DNA from: an uncultured Clostridia bacterium
GTDB lineage: Bacteria > Bacillota > Clostridia > Oscillospirales > Ruminococcaceae
DNA: 64,000 nt
Reading direction: 5' to 3'
Assembly (NCBI GenBank): GCA_945910815.1
Contig: CAMDZD010000002.1
Coordinates: 62,001 to 126,000, forward strand
The first letter of the stretch is position 1; each line of letters starts with the position of its first letter. The position numbers and the translations under genes are program-made. This document shows, one piece after another, positions 1 through 9,986 of the stretch. The notes below the pieces were generated by a model, which had not been told where the DNA came from, did not search any database, and saw only the letters and a program-made list of their open reading frames with translations.

Positions 1-409
1 TGATTCTGTCAATATCGGGCTGTTCGAGATTAGTCAGTGTAACATAATTTCCTTGCAAAAATGAGAGTCTTGCGTCGTCGTCCTTGAAATACAGAGTTTC
101 ACGCATACCCTTAGGCATCTGGTCTATAAAGCAGAAAACACACTTATTACGGCAGGTACGCTTTTTATCCATAAGAAAGCTTCCCGATTCAATACCCAAG
201 TCATCGTATTCGCTTTTTTCGAGATTAACAGTAAATTCCTTTCCGTCACGGCTGACCGTCAGGCTGATTTGATTGTCAGCGGAATAATACATATAATCAA
301 GAACATCATTTATTTTATGACCGTTTATGCTTATGAGAAAGTCACCTATACTGATTTTCTGTGTTCTGTATGCCGGAGAATTTTCAATAATACCTGTAAT
401 TTTTATCAT
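1..409 (-). CDS. DUF512-type protein (PDZ-like N-terminus plus Cys-rich CRNKCVFCFIDQ motif), truncated by the window edge
   Basis: Minus-strand translation from ATG at 409 reads MIKITGIIENSPAYRTQKISIGDFLISINGHKINDVLDYMYYSADN...KKRTCRNKCVFCFIDQMPKGMRETLYFKDDDARLSFLQGNYVTLTNLEQPDI and runs off the left edge. Confidence 0.8.
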   Translation of the reverse strand, partial: MIKITGIIENSPAYRTQKISIGDFLISINGHKINDVLDYMYYSADNQISLTVSRDGKEFTVNLEKSEYDDLGIESGSFLMDKKRTCRNKCVFCFIDQMPKGMRETLYFKDDDARLSFLQGNYVTLTNLEQPDIDRI

Positions 410-518
410 CAGACAAGCTCACCTTTTAAAAAAATTTTTCCGGACGGTAAGTCCATAACAAAAAAGAGAGAAAGATTTCTCCTCCTCTCCTCCTGACATA
501 TAAGGAAAAACTGCTGAA

Positions 519-704
519 TTATTCAGCGTCCATTTTAAGAACCTCAACGCCCTTATAGAAACCGCAGTTCTTGCAAACCTTATGCGGAGCTTTTATAGCA
601 CCACAGTGGTCGCACTTGCTCATAGCAGGCATATCGAGCTTCCATACACTTGAACGTCTTTTGTCACGTCTTGCCTTAGAAGTTTTTCTCTTTGGTACAG
701 CCAT
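519..704 (-). CDS. rpmF: 50S ribosomal protein L32
   Basis: MAVPKRKTSKARRDKRRSSVWKLDMPAMSKCDHCGAIKAPHKVCKNCGFYKGVEVL; start trimmed to MAVPKRK. Confidence 0.97.
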   Translation of the reverse strand: MAVPKRKTSKARRDKRRSSVWKLDMPAMSKCDHCGAIKAPHKVCKNCGFYKGVEVLKMDAE

Positions 705-752
705 TACCGGCACCTCCTTATTCAAAGCATTATTTTATATAAATAATGCAGA

Positions 753-1202
753 TTATTTCAGACAATTGCATTCAGATTCGTTAAGGTCACACCCGCACAC
801 CATACAAAGACCTTTGCAGTCATCTTTACAGATGAATTTTGTGGGCAGTTCCAGAAACAAATCCATAATTGCAATATCGTTTAAATCAATGCTCTCTTTT
901 TCTGCTACAATATAATCATCATTGCCGTCATTATCGAGAGATGAAACGACAGTATGGCAGAAATCATAACTGAAATTTCTGTCAAGCTCTTTAAGACAGC
1001 GGTCACAGGTTATATGCAGGGTAAAGTCTGCTGAAAACTTAACAGTGACGATACCGGCTTTGTTGAAGATGACACCTTTTATATGCACAGGCGATGCAAA
1101 TGAAAGCCCGTTCACAGCGGAAAGCTCGTCCTCCATAATATTGTAGTCAATATTTTTACGTTCACCGGTAATATTAAAAAGCTGTTTTAAATTAATAATC
1201 AT
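753..1202 (-). CDS. yceD: YceD/DUF177 family protein
   Basis: Immediately upstream of rpmF; Cys-rich C-terminus CKDDCKGLCMVCGCDLNESECNC typical of the family; start trimmed to MIINLKQLF. Confidence 0.85.
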   Translation of the reverse strand: MIINLKQLFNITGERKNIDYNIMEDELSAVNGLSFASPVHIKGVIFNKAGIVTVKFSADFTLHITCDRCLKELDRNFSYDFCHTVVSSLDNDGNDDYIVAEKESIDLNDIAIMDLFLELPTKFICKDDCKGLCMVCGCDLNESECNCLK

Positions 1203-1283
1203 AGCACTGAACCTCTTAAGCATTACAAATTATATTATACACTAACAGAAACAATCTGTCAATAGGATTTTAAAAAATTTTTT

Positions 1284-1306
1284 GGCGGAGAATAAATTTC
1301 TCCGCC
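1284..1306. terminator. Putative hairpin GGCGGAGAA/TTCTCCGCC
   Basis: 9-bp inverted repeat with a TAAAT loop between convergent-looking ORF ends; flanked by A/T tracts. Confidence 0.5.
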
Positions 1307-1319
1307 TGTGGGGAAAAAC

Positions 1320-1727
1320 TTACTTTATGAACTTTGTAACGCTTTCAGGGAGTTCGGAATTGTCAGCAGAAATTGTAAATACAACGTCTGTATCCTCTCC
1401 GGTGAGCTTGTCAAGCTTGCTGAGGAGTTCACCGAGCATATTGAAGTCGTAGCCACAGATTTTAAGAACGCCGTCAATGAAGATTTCCTTTATATCGTAG
1501 TTGCCTGCAAGCATACCTGCAACAAATCCGTAAAGGCTGTCGAAGCTGTTTACATTGAACTGTTCAACACTGCACCATCTGACCTTATAGCTGATTTCAC
1601 GTCTGAGAGTTTCGCCTTTTTCGATACAAACGAGACAGCCGTTAGTTGACTTTACAGCATCGTTAATCATATTGATAAGGATTTTTGTCTTGCCGGTACC
1701 TTTTTTTCCGGTAATAAGTTTAATCAT
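1320..1727 (-). CDS. Small P-loop ATPase-like protein of unknown function
   Basis: Walker A GKKGTGKTK at the N-terminus; no further family recognised. Confidence 0.7.
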   Translation of the reverse strand: MIKLITGKKGTGKTKILINMINDAVKSTNGCLVCIEKGETLRREISYKVRWCSVEQFNVNSFDSLYGFVAGMLAGNYDIKEIFIDGVLKICGYDFNMLGELLSKLDKLTGEDTDVVFTISADNSELPESVTKFIK

Positions 1728-1761
1728 ATATATTACTCCTTTATATTAATTTGATGTATAA

Positions 1762-3096
1762 TCAGCCGAGTTTTGCTTCAAGAGCAGACTTGCGGTCTTC
1801 ATATCCGGGCTTTCCGAGAAGTGCGAACATATTTGACTTATAGCTTTCAACACCGGGCTGATTGAATGGATTTACTCCGAGAACGTATCCTGAAACTGCA
1901 CAAGCCTTTTCAAAGAAGTAAATAAGATAGCCGAGTGTAAATTCAGTTGTATCATCGATTTCAATGATTATATTCGGAACTCCGCCCTCTGTGTGAGCAA
2001 GAACAGTACCTTCAAAAGCCTTTCTGTTTACGACTGACATATTCTGATTTGTAAGGAAATTCAGACCGTCAAGATTAGCTTCATCGGGTTCAAGGAAGAG
2101 GTCTTTCTTAGGTTTCTTTATGTCAACGACAGTTTCAAACATAAGTCTTGAACCTTCCTGAATATACTGTCCCATTGAATGGAGGTCAGTTGAGAATACA
2201 ACAGATGCAGGGAAAAGTCCCTTGTTGTCCTTACCTTCGCTCTCGCCGAAAAGCTGTTTATACCATTCAGCCATAGTAACGAATGCGGGGTCATAGGAAA
2301 CGAGAAGTTCAACAGACTTGCCCTTTCTGTAAAGAATATTTCTGAGAGCAGCATATTTATAGCAGTCGTTATTGTCGAAATCGGCAGTAAAATCAGCCTG
2401 AGCCTTTGCAGCACCCTGCATAAGAGCATCAATGTCACAGCCTGCAACGGCAATCGGAAGAAGTCCTACTGCTGTAAGAACTGAAAAACGTCCGCCTACA
2501 TCGTCCGGAATAACGAAAGTTTCATAACCTTCAGTATCAGCAAGGCTCTTGAGAGTACCTCTTGCCTTGTCAGTAGTACAGAAAATTCTGTCCTTAGCAT
2601 TTTCCTTGCCGTACTTTTCTTCAACAAGCTTCTTGAATACTCTGAAAGCAAGAGCGGGTTCGGTAGTAGTACCGGATTTTGAAATTACATTTACAGAGAA
2701 GTCTCTGCCTTCGCAAAGTGAGATAACCTCATTGAGATAAGTCGGATTGATATTGTTTCCGACATAGTAAATATCAGGAGTATCCTTTTTAAGGTTATTA
2801 TAGAAAGGTGATTTCAGGAACTCGATAGCAGCTCTTGCACCGAGATATGAACCGCCAATTCCTATAACGATAAGAACATCGGAATTTGACTGAATTTTCT
2901 TGGCAGCAGCCTTGATTCTTGCAAATTCGTCTTTATCGTAGTCAGTAGGGAGATTGAGCCAGCCGAGAAAATCACTGCCCAGACCGTTTTTGTCATGCAA
3001 AGTTTTAGCAGCAGTTTCAACCTGTGATTTAATCCCTTTAAGTTCATCGGGATTGATGAAGCTTTCGAGATATTTAGTATTGAGTTTCAAAGACAT
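1762..3096 (-). CDS. pgi: Glucose-6-phosphate isomerase
   Basis: [46 protein letters not shown] motifs; 444 aa. Confidence 0.97.
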   Translation of the reverse strand: MSLKLNTKYLESFINPDELKGIKSQVETAAKTLHDKNGLGSDFLGWLNLPTDYDKDEFARIKAAAKKIQSNSDVLIVIGIGGSYLGARAAIEFLKSPFYNNLKKDTPDIYYVGNNINPTYLNEVISLCEGRDFSVNVISKSGTTTEPALAFRVFKKLVEEKYGKENAKDRIFCTTDKARGTLKSLADTEGYETFVIPDDVGGRFSVLTAVGLLPIAVAGCDIDALMQGAAKAQADFTADFDNNDCYKYAALRNILYRKGKSVELLVSYDPAFVTMAEWYKQLFGESEGKDNKGLFPASVVFSTDLHSMGQYIQEGSRLMFETVVDIKKPKKDLFLEPDEANLDGLNFLTNQNMSVVNRKAFEGTVLAHTEGGVPNIIIEIDDTTEFTLGYLIYFFEKACAVSGYVLGVNPFNQPGVESYKSNMFALLGKPGYEDRKSALEAKLG

Positions 3097-3225
3097 TTTA
3101 AAAACCTCCAGTGAGCAACATAGAAAGCAGATACATAATTTTCCGCCTCATTAATATCATACTATACTTTGAAAATTTTTGCAAGAGGGAAACGTCATAA
3201 TTGTGCAAATACAACAAATCTCTTT

Positions 3226-4353
3226 CTATAATTTCAGTAAATTTGACAGTGATTTTTTTACAGTAAACAACAAAGAAGATTTTTTTACTTCATTTTTAGT
3301 GATAATATCTGTTTCAAATACAAGGGTATCACCATTATAGAATGCCATTGTACCTATTTTCTGACCTTTTTTTACGGGTGCGGTTATATATTCGGGAATA
3401 ACTATCCTGTTTGTAATTTCAGATGAGGCTTTCGGAACTACAACGCAGTTCTGGGATTTGAGCATAATTTCAACGGCATTTTCCTGACCTGATTTTACTT
3501 TCATCGGAATAAGAAGTTCATCGAGAAAGGCGGGAACTGTGACTTTAAATTCTCGGAATCCCCTGTTTATAAGGCTTTTTGCTGTTGAAAATGATGTATC
3601 CTCATCGGGAGCTTTCAGAATTACCGCAATATATGAGGAATCCTCTCTCAATGCTCCCTCGGCTATGCAGTAGCCTGACTGTTCCGAATGACATGCTTTA
3701 AATCCGATATGCCCCTCGAATTTACGTGCAAGAGTATTTTCGCTTACAAGCTCGGTCTGACCGTTTTTTACAAAGTCTCTCCATGTCTGAAAATACGGCA
3801 GAAGAAAATCATATCCGGAAAGCTCCGCTGATATTACTGCAATATCGTGGGCAGTAGTGTAATCCTTTTCGGAATAATAACCGTAAGGATTTGTAAAAGC
3901 TGAATTTCTTAAACCCAAATCGAAAGCCATAGAGTTCATCTGTGAAACAAATTCATCTAAAGAACGGCAGGACTTTTCCGCAAGAACTGTCAGTGCATCA
4001 TTTGCATTTCCGATTATTACGCTTTTCAGAAGTTCATCTGCCGTAAGCTTATCGCCCTGCTGTAACCATATTACTGAACCTTTCGTTCCTGTTACCGATG
4101 CCGATGCCGTAAGCTCATCATCAAGACGGAATTTTCCCGTTTCAATAGAATCAGCTATAACAAGAAGTGACATCAGTTTCGCCATATATCCCGCATTTAC
4201 CTGCATATCGGATTTGTTTTCGGATATAACGGTGCGTGTAGTGGTTTCCATAAGAACATACGGGAAATCATTTTCCACCGCACAGGAGCTTAAATCAGGA
4301 ATATATGAAAACACTGTCAGTACAGAAAATATTATGCACAATAATTTTTTCAT
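3226..4353 (-). CDS. D-alanyl-D-alanine carboxypeptidase (S11/PBP) family protein with degenerate active-site motifs
   Basis: Overall DacF-like architecture with signal peptide (NPYGYYSEKDYTTAHDIAVIS, C-terminal PBP5-like domain); SxxK/SxN/KTG positions read YMAK/NAN/KAC. Confidence 0.8.
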   Translation of the reverse strand: MKKLLCIIFSVLTVFSYIPDLSSCAVENDFPYVLMETTTRTVISENKSDMQVNAGYMAKLMSLLVIADSIETGKFRLDDELTASASVTGTKGSVIWLQQGDKLTADELLKSVIIGNANDALTVLAEKSCRSLDEFVSQMNSMAFDLGLRNSAFTNPYGYYSEKDYTTAHDIAVISAELSGYDFLLPYFQTWRDFVKNGQTELVSENTLARKFEGHIGFKACHSEQSGYCIAEGALREDSSYIAVILKAPDEDTSFSTAKSLINRGFREFKVTVPAFLDELLIPMKVKSGQENAVEIMLKSQNCVVVPKASSEITNRIVIPEYITAPVKKGQKIGTMAFYNGDTLVFETDIITKNEVKKSSLLFTVKKSLSNLLKL

Positions 4354-4410
4354 ATAGAAATCCTCCGCATTTTATACTGTTATATTATACTGCAAATGCG
4401 GACAGATTAT

Positions 4411-6324
4411 TTATGACTCCTGAATAATACCGCTTCTGTATGCCGTCAGAAGTTCTTTCAAATCGGAAATTCTTTCCTCAAGCTCCTTTCCCAAATCAGT
4501 ATCGGAAATGTTTACACGTTCTTTCATTTTTTCAACTATGTAAACCTTTGGAGCATAATTTTCGGCTGTATGTTCCGCAAGCTGTAAACTGTGGGAATCG
4601 TATATAAGTGTATATCCTGCTATTCCCGTTTTGGTACGGTATGCCTTTGAAATTCCGCCGTCTATTACATAGAGCTTTCCGCCTGCTTTCACGGGACTTT
4701 CGCCGTCCTTTATTTTTACCGGCACATGACCGTTTATTATATGCCCATGTTCCTCACTGACTCCAAATTCATGAAGTATTTTAATGCATACTTCAGGATT
4801 GTCACTGAGTTTGTAGTAAGGATTATATATTTCCTTATGGAGTTCGGAATCATCTGTGAAGTATCTTTCAAAGAATGCCATTTTATCTTTTCCGTATATC
4901 GGAGATTTCGCACCGCACCACAGATACCACATAAAATCGCAAGCCGTTTCCTTTGATTTACTGCCGTAAATTCCGTAATATGCCTCTTTTGCGATTTCGT
5001 TTATACGGTCAAGGAGAGCTTTTCCCGAATAATTTATTCCGTCTATATTCATATATTCAAAGTCGCCCGATTCCGTCATAGGAATACAGCCGTGATAAAG
5101 TATATTGTTATTGCATACCTTGTACATACTTCCATGTGAATAAAGGAATTTTATATGCCTGTTCAGTCTCTGACTGTGGCGGAATGATGCCGAAAGTATA
5201 TTCATCAGTTCATCTTCCTGCGGAGTAAGTTCGAGAGGATTTTCGGGATTGACAGTAGGAAAATTATTATCTTTCAGCTTGTATGTTTTACCGTTAATTT
5301 CGATTGTACCGGATTCAAAATCCACTTTCGGAAGAAGATTTCTGTCATTCATATCATATTCGGGGTGCTTTCTGATTAGCTGGCCTTCAAGCTTGCATTG
5401 TATTATTGTTATAGCCTTGTGCATTTTTGCGGTAAGGGTATCTTCAACGGAATCGTATTTGTTGTAATCGAGAAGATGTGGCATAAATTCAGTGCAGGGG
5501 TCATCTTTGTATACTTCATTTGCAAATACCGACAATGCCCTTAAATTAAGACCGTATCCGTCCTCAAGGACATCAAAACCGTTGTAGCTTACTGCAATTC
5601 TTACAACGTTCGCAATAAGAGCCTTGTTTCCGGAGCAGGCTCCCATCCACGAAATATCATGATTGCCCCACTGTATATCGACATCGGAACGCTTCATTAA
5701 TTCGTCCATAATAATATCAGGACGTGGGCCTCTGTCGAAAATATCTCCTATTATATGGAGCTTGTCTATTGCGATTGCCTGAATAAGATTGCATACTGAT
5801 GCTATAAAATGCTGTGAAATTCCTGTTTCTATGATTGAGGAAATAATTTCCTCATAATAGAAATCCTTGTTTATATCATCGGTAACATTAAGAAGTTCAT
5901 CAAGAATATACAGAAAATCCTTAGGGCATTTTTCACGCACCTTTGAACGTGTATATTTTGCAGAAACACTTTCACATACAAGAATAAGGCGGTATATGGT
6001 AATTTTCTGCCATTCGTCAGTAAGACCTCCGGAATTTTCAAGTTCTTTCATACGCTTTTCGGGATAGTATATCAGATACGCAAGATTTTCACGTTCCTGA
6101 CTTGTAATACTTTTTCCGAAAACCTTATCTATTTTGTTTTTTATAAGTCCCGATGCACTTTTAAGCAGATGAAGAAAGCTTTCATATTCGCCGTGCAGGT
6201 CGCTGAAAAAGTATTCCGTTCCCTTCGGGAGACTTCTTATGGCATTATAATTTACAATTGCACTTGCACCGGATTCTATATTAGGGTATTCCTTTGATAA
6301 AAGCTGTAAATATTTCAGTTCCAA
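4411..6324 (-). CDS. fbp: Fructose-1,6-bisphosphatase, class III (Firmicutes type)
   Basis: SDLHGEYESFLHLLKSASG, IIGDIFDRGPRPD, WGNHDISWMGA, INGHVPVK motifs; 637 aa. Confidence 0.95.
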   Translation of the reverse strand: MELKYLQLLSKEYPNIESGASAIVNYNAIRSLPKGTEYFFSDLHGEYESFLHLLKSASGLIKNKIDKVFGKSITSQERENLAYLIYYPEKRMKELENSGGLTDEWQKITIYRLILVCESVSAKYTRSKVREKCPKDFLYILDELLNVTDDINKDFYYEEIISSIIETGISQHFIASVCNLIQAIAIDKLHIIGDIFDRGPRPDIIMDELMKRSDVDIQWGNHDISWMGACSGNKALIANVVRIAVSYNGFDVLEDGYGLNLRALSVFANEVYKDDPCTEFMPHLLDYNKYDSVEDTLTAKMHKAITIIQCKLEGQLIRKHPEYDMNDRNLLPKVDFESGTIEINGKTYKLKDNNFPTVNPENPLELTPQEDELMNILSASFRHSQRLNRHIKFLYSHGSMYKVCNNNILYHGCIPMTESGDFEYMNIDGINYSGKALLDRINEIAKEAYYGIYGSKSKETACDFMWYLWCGAKSPIYGKDKMAFFERYFTDDSELHKEIYNPYYKLSDNPEVCIKILHEFGVSEEHGHIINGHVPVKIKDGESPVKAGGKLYVIDGGISKAYRTKTGIAGYTLIYDSHSLQLAEHTAENYAPKVYIVEKMKERVNISDTDLGKELEERISDLKELLTAYRSGIIQES

Positions 6325-6360
6325 GAATATTCCTCCGTTCTGTATAATTTATAAGCATAT

Positions 6361-6381
6361 CGGGCGACCAGTGACCGCCCG
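6361..6381 (-). terminator. Putative terminator hairpin CGGGCG/CGCCCG
   Basis: Inverted repeat downstream of the 6400..7806 minus-strand CDS. Confidence 0.45.
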
Positions 6382-6399
6382 AATATTTCAGAATAAAAA

Positions 6400-7806
6400 T
6401 TATTTTTTTGTTTTTTTGTCTCTGTCGGACTTGTCTGCCTTTGGAACTGTGTATATAGGCTTTACAGGTTTCTGTCTGTTTTTGTAACATACATAGGCGT
6501 ATATGCATATAAGCACATAAATAAGGCAGAGAACAGTTGAAACTATAAAGGCATTTTTAAACCAGGGTGATTTGGAAAATGACGATGCGGCGTATAAATT
6601 ATATTTTGATTTGGAACGCTTTACATCAGATACCGCAACAAGATTTACTGTACCAAGAGTTTCGCCCGAATATTTCAAATCAACCGTTCCGAGGTTCTGA
6701 CCTTTTGATACAGGAGCTTTTATTGAATCGGGACAATGAGTTTCAGTTTTTATAAGTGCAAGGTCTATTCCGTCATACCATAGATAAGTAAATTCTTCTT
6801 CCGGCTTTACAAGTACATAATCAGCATTTTCACCGAGTTCAACTTCTATTTCGTCAATCTCAATCGAATCGGAAAGCAATACCTGATATGAAAAATGATT
6901 GAATATCCAGTCAAGAATAATTTCAGCGTCATCGAGATGATAGAACTGTCTTTCACCGTATGCATCAGTAAAAGGTGATTTCATAAGGACAACAAGGTAA
7001 TTGTTACCGCTTTTGCTTCCGAGGGTTATAATATTTCTTCCGACTGAAGAAGTATTTGCAGTTTTGATACCCTTTGCACCTACATAATAGTAATCGGAAT
7101 CCTTATCAGTCATAAGATTGGAATGAGTCCATTTCCAGGGTTCTTCTCCCTCATACAGCATATGTCTTTCTGTATTGGGGTGACTCGGAGTATGTTCTGT
7201 CTGTGTAGCAATTTCTTCAAAATGCGGTACTTTAAGGGCGTATTCAGTTATAATAGCCATATCTCTTGCAGTTGTATACTGTTCTGAATCATAAAGGCCG
7301 TTCGGATTTGTAAAATTAGTAGCAGTACAGCCTATTTCAGAGGCTTTCTGATTCATCATATCAACGAATCCGGAAATATTTCCATCGCTGAAATGATATG
7401 CAAGAGTCTGAGTGGCTTCTATTGATGATGTAAGCATCATTGCGGAGAGCAAATCCTCAACAGTAAGGACATCGCCGTCATAAATATCGGCATAGCACAA
7501 ATCCATATAGTATTCGCTTGCATACAAATCCGAATATACATCTTCTTCGACCGTGATTTCCTCTTTGAGATTGTCGCAGTTTTCAAGGCATATGACAGCC
7601 GTCATAATATTGACCAATGCTCCGGGAGTCTGCTTGACATCGGGATTTTTTTCATGTATAATCAAATCCGAATCAAGATTTATTACAATTGCCGATTCAC
7701 TTTTTATCTGCGAAGTAAGAGGAAAATTAAATGCCTGAGCTTCAGATTTATTCACAAAGGGTACTAAGGCAGTGAGAGCCATAATAAACGAAAGTATTCT
7801 TTTCAT
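6400..7806 (-). CDS. S11 D-alanyl-D-alanine carboxypeptidase-like protein with degenerate active-site motifs and a C-terminal TM helix
   Basis: DacF-like fold signatures (NFTNPNGLYDSEQYTTARDMAIIT, VGAKGIKTANTSSVGRN) but ALVN/SSI/KTA at catalytic positions; C-terminal hydrophobic helix with a basic tail. Confidence 0.8.
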   Translation of the reverse strand: MKRILSFIMALTALVPFVNKSEAQAFNFPLTSQIKSESAIVINLDSDLIIHEKNPDVKQTPGALVNIMTAVICLENCDNLKEEITVEEDVYSDLYASEYYMDLCYADIYDGDVLTVEDLLSAMMLTSSIEATQTLAYHFSDGNISGFVDMMNQKASEIGCTATNFTNPNGLYDSEQYTTARDMAIITEYALKVPHFEEIATQTEHTPSHPNTERHMLYEGEEPWKWTHSNLMTDKDSDYYYVGAKGIKTANTSSVGRNIITLGSKSGNNYLVVLMKSPFTDAYGERQFYHLDDAEIILDWIFNHFSYQVLLSDSIEIDEIEVELGENADYVLVKPEEEFTYLWYDGIDLALIKTETHCPDSIKAPVSKGQNLGTVDLKYSGETLGTVNLVAVSDVKRSKSKYNLYAASSFSKSPWFKNAFIVSTVLCLIYVLICIYAYVCYKNRQKPVKPIYTVPKADKSDRDKKTKK

Positions 7807-7963
7807 ATAAAAATATCTCCTTTAACACATATTAATTATATTATATCAGATTATTTCCTGTTTTTAAAGGGGTTTTAAAAAATTTTTTTCAAAGCTGTTT
7901 ACCTTTTCTGAAAAATATGATAGAATATTACTGAATTACAGAAAATCAGGAGGATTTTATATT

Positions 7964-8629
7964 ATGGTATACGTTACCGGCGATATGCACGGAGAATTTA
8001 AGAGATTCAAGGATTCAAAAATAAAACGCCTCAAAAAAGGCGATACACTTATAATATGCGGTGATTTCGGATTTTTCTGGAACGGTTCAAAAGAAGAAAA
8101 AGCGATTATTAAAAAGCTCGAAGAAAAAGAGTTTGACATTGCTTTTATTGACGGCTGTCACGAAAATTTCGATATTATCGAAGAACCTGAACCAATCGAA
8201 TGGCACAGGGGGAAAGTTCACGCTCTGGGTAAAAATATTTTTCATCTTATGCGTGGTCAGATTTACGAAATAGAGAATATGAAAATTTTTGCATTCGGAG
8301 GCGGTCACAGTCAGGATTTTGAATTTCGCCGTGACAGTCCGAACTGGTGGCAACGTGAACAGCCTTCGCATGATGAAATTCTTGATGCTATCGAAAATCT
8401 TAAAAAATACAACTGGAAAATCGACTACATAGTAACTCATGAACCCCCTGCATCTCTTAAGGACTGCCTGAACGTTGATATTTTTCAGCGTCTGGAAGTA
8501 CATACTTTTTTTGAAGATGTCATTAAAAACTGCTGGTTTAGGAAGTGGTTTTTCGGGAAATGCCATATTGACAAGTATATCCCCACAAAATACTTTGCAC
8601 TTTTTGACAGTGTAGAGCAGATAAAATAA
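7964..8629 (+). CDS. Metallophosphoesterase family protein
   Basis: VTGDMHGEFKRF, ICGDFGFFWNG, IDGCHENFD, VTHEPP metallophosphatase motifs. Confidence 0.9.
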   Translation: MVYVTGDMHGEFKRFKDSKIKRLKKGDTLIICGDFGFFWNGSKEEKAIIKKLEEKEFDIAFIDGCHENFDIIEEPEPIEWHRGKVHALGKNIFHLMRGQIYEIENMKIFAFGGGHSQDFEFRRDSPNWWQREQPSHDEILDAIENLKKYNWKIDYIVTHEPPASLKDCLNVDIFQRLEVHTFFEDVIKNCWFRKWFFGKCHIDKYIPTKYFALFDSVEQIK

Positions 8630-8631
8630 TA

Positions 8632-8657
8632 AAAGGCGGTCTTAAATGACCGCCTTT
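8632..8657. terminator. Bidirectional terminator hairpin AAAGGCGGTC/GACCGCCTTT
   Basis: Near-perfect inverted repeat between convergent genes (7964..8629 + and 8663..9961 -). Confidence 0.75.
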
Positions 8658-8662
8658 GCTGT

Positions 8663-9961
8663 TCAAATATCGTTTCTGATAATATCCTCAAGAGTTTCTT
8701 TTTTAATAACGATTCTTGATTCGCCGTTATTGATAAATACAACCGGAGGCTTAGGGATTCTGTTGTAGTTTGATGACATTGAGTAATTGTATGCACCTGT
8801 TGCACATACGGCAATAATATCGCCTGATTCCGCATGCTGTAACGGCATATTCTCACCGATTAAGTCACCGCTTTCACAGCACTTTCCGGCAATTGTAACC
8901 TTTTCGTTTCTTGGTTCGGAAGCCTTGTTTGCAACTATTGCCTCATATTCTGACTGATAAAGAATATATCTCGGATTGTCGCACATACCGCCGTCTATTG
9001 ATATATATGTACGGATATCCGGGATTTCCTTTCTTGCACCGACAGTATAGAGAGTAATTCCGGCAGGACTTGCAATTGAACGACCGGGTTCTATAAGTAT
9101 AAACGGGAGATTTATTTCAAGCTCCTTACAGCATTTATGAACAGTTTCGGAAACTCTTTCCATATATGTTTCATACGGAACAGGGTCATGTGATTCAAGG
9201 TATTTTATACCGAATCCACCGCCGAGATTAAGTTCCTTTACTTCAAAGCCGAGTTCATTTTTAATTTTTGCGATGAATTTCAGCATTACTTCAGAGGCAG
9301 TTTCAAAGGGTTCTATATCGAAAATCTGTGAACCGATATGACAGTGCAGACCTCTTAAAATTATATTTTCGGAGTCAATAGCTTTCTTTACGGCTTCAAA
9401 GGCTTCACCGGTTTCGAGAGCAAATCCGAATTTACTGTCAATCTGACCTGTTTTTACGAAATTATGAGTATGTGCATCTATTCCGGGCTTGATTCTGAAC
9501 ATAATTTTTGCAGTGATTCCCTTTGATTTTGCAATTGCGTTAAGTTTTTCGAGTTCGGAAATATTGTCAACGATTATATGACCGATATTGTTTTCAACGG
9601 CAAATTCAAGTTCTTCATCGGTTTTGTTGTTGCCGTGGAAACAGATTTTGTCACAGTCAAAACCGGACTTTACAGCGGTATAAAGTTCGCCGATTGAAAC
9701 AACGTCAAGACCGATTCCTTCCTCTTTCATAATTCTGCACATTTCCTTACAGCAGAATGCCTTGCTTGCATAGCATACAAGACCGTTTCCGCCATAGAAT
9801 TTGTCGATACTGGACTTAAAGCTTCTGCATGCTTTTCTGATAAGCTGTTCGTCCATTACATAAAGAGGCGTTCCATATTTTTTGGCAAGCTCAACGGTAT
9901 CAATACCGCCTGCTGTTAGATGTCCCTTTTCGTTTACTGATAAGTTTTCAGATACAAACAT
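8663..9961 (-). CDS. lysA: Diaminopimelate decarboxylase
   Basis: PLYVMDEQLIRKACRSF, CYASKAFCCKEMCRIM (PLP Lys), HCHIGSQIFD, GGGFGIKY, EPGRSI, CCESGDLIGE motifs. Confidence 0.97.
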   Translation of the reverse strand: MFVSENLSVNEKGHLTAGGIDTVELAKKYGTPLYVMDEQLIRKACRSFKSSIDKFYGGNGLVCYASKAFCCKEMCRIMKEEGIGLDVVSIGELYTAVKSGFDCDKICFHGNNKTDEELEFAVENNIGHIIVDNISELEKLNAIAKSKGITAKIMFRIKPGIDAHTHNFVKTGQIDSKFGFALETGEAFEAVKKAIDSENIILRGLHCHIGSQIFDIEPFETASEVMLKFIAKIKNELGFEVKELNLGGGFGIKYLESHDPVPYETYMERVSETVHKCCKELEINLPFILIEPGRSIASPAGITLYTVGARKEIPDIRTYISIDGGMCDNPRYILYQSEYEAIVANKASEPRNEKVTIAGKCCESGDLIGENMPLQHAESGDIIAVCATGAYNYSMSSNYNRIPKPPVVFINNGESRIVIKKETLEDIIRNDI

Positions 9962-9986
9962 TTTTTTCTACTTCCTTTCGGATATT

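Noticed and set aside
8087-8566. 159-aa minus-strand ORF overlapping the metallophosphoesterase
   Set aside because: Shadow ORF antisense to a gene with clear metallophosphatase motifs.
8663-9961. Lysine riboswitch controlling lysA
   Set aside because: Only a 25-bp gap to engB upstream; no room for a leader.
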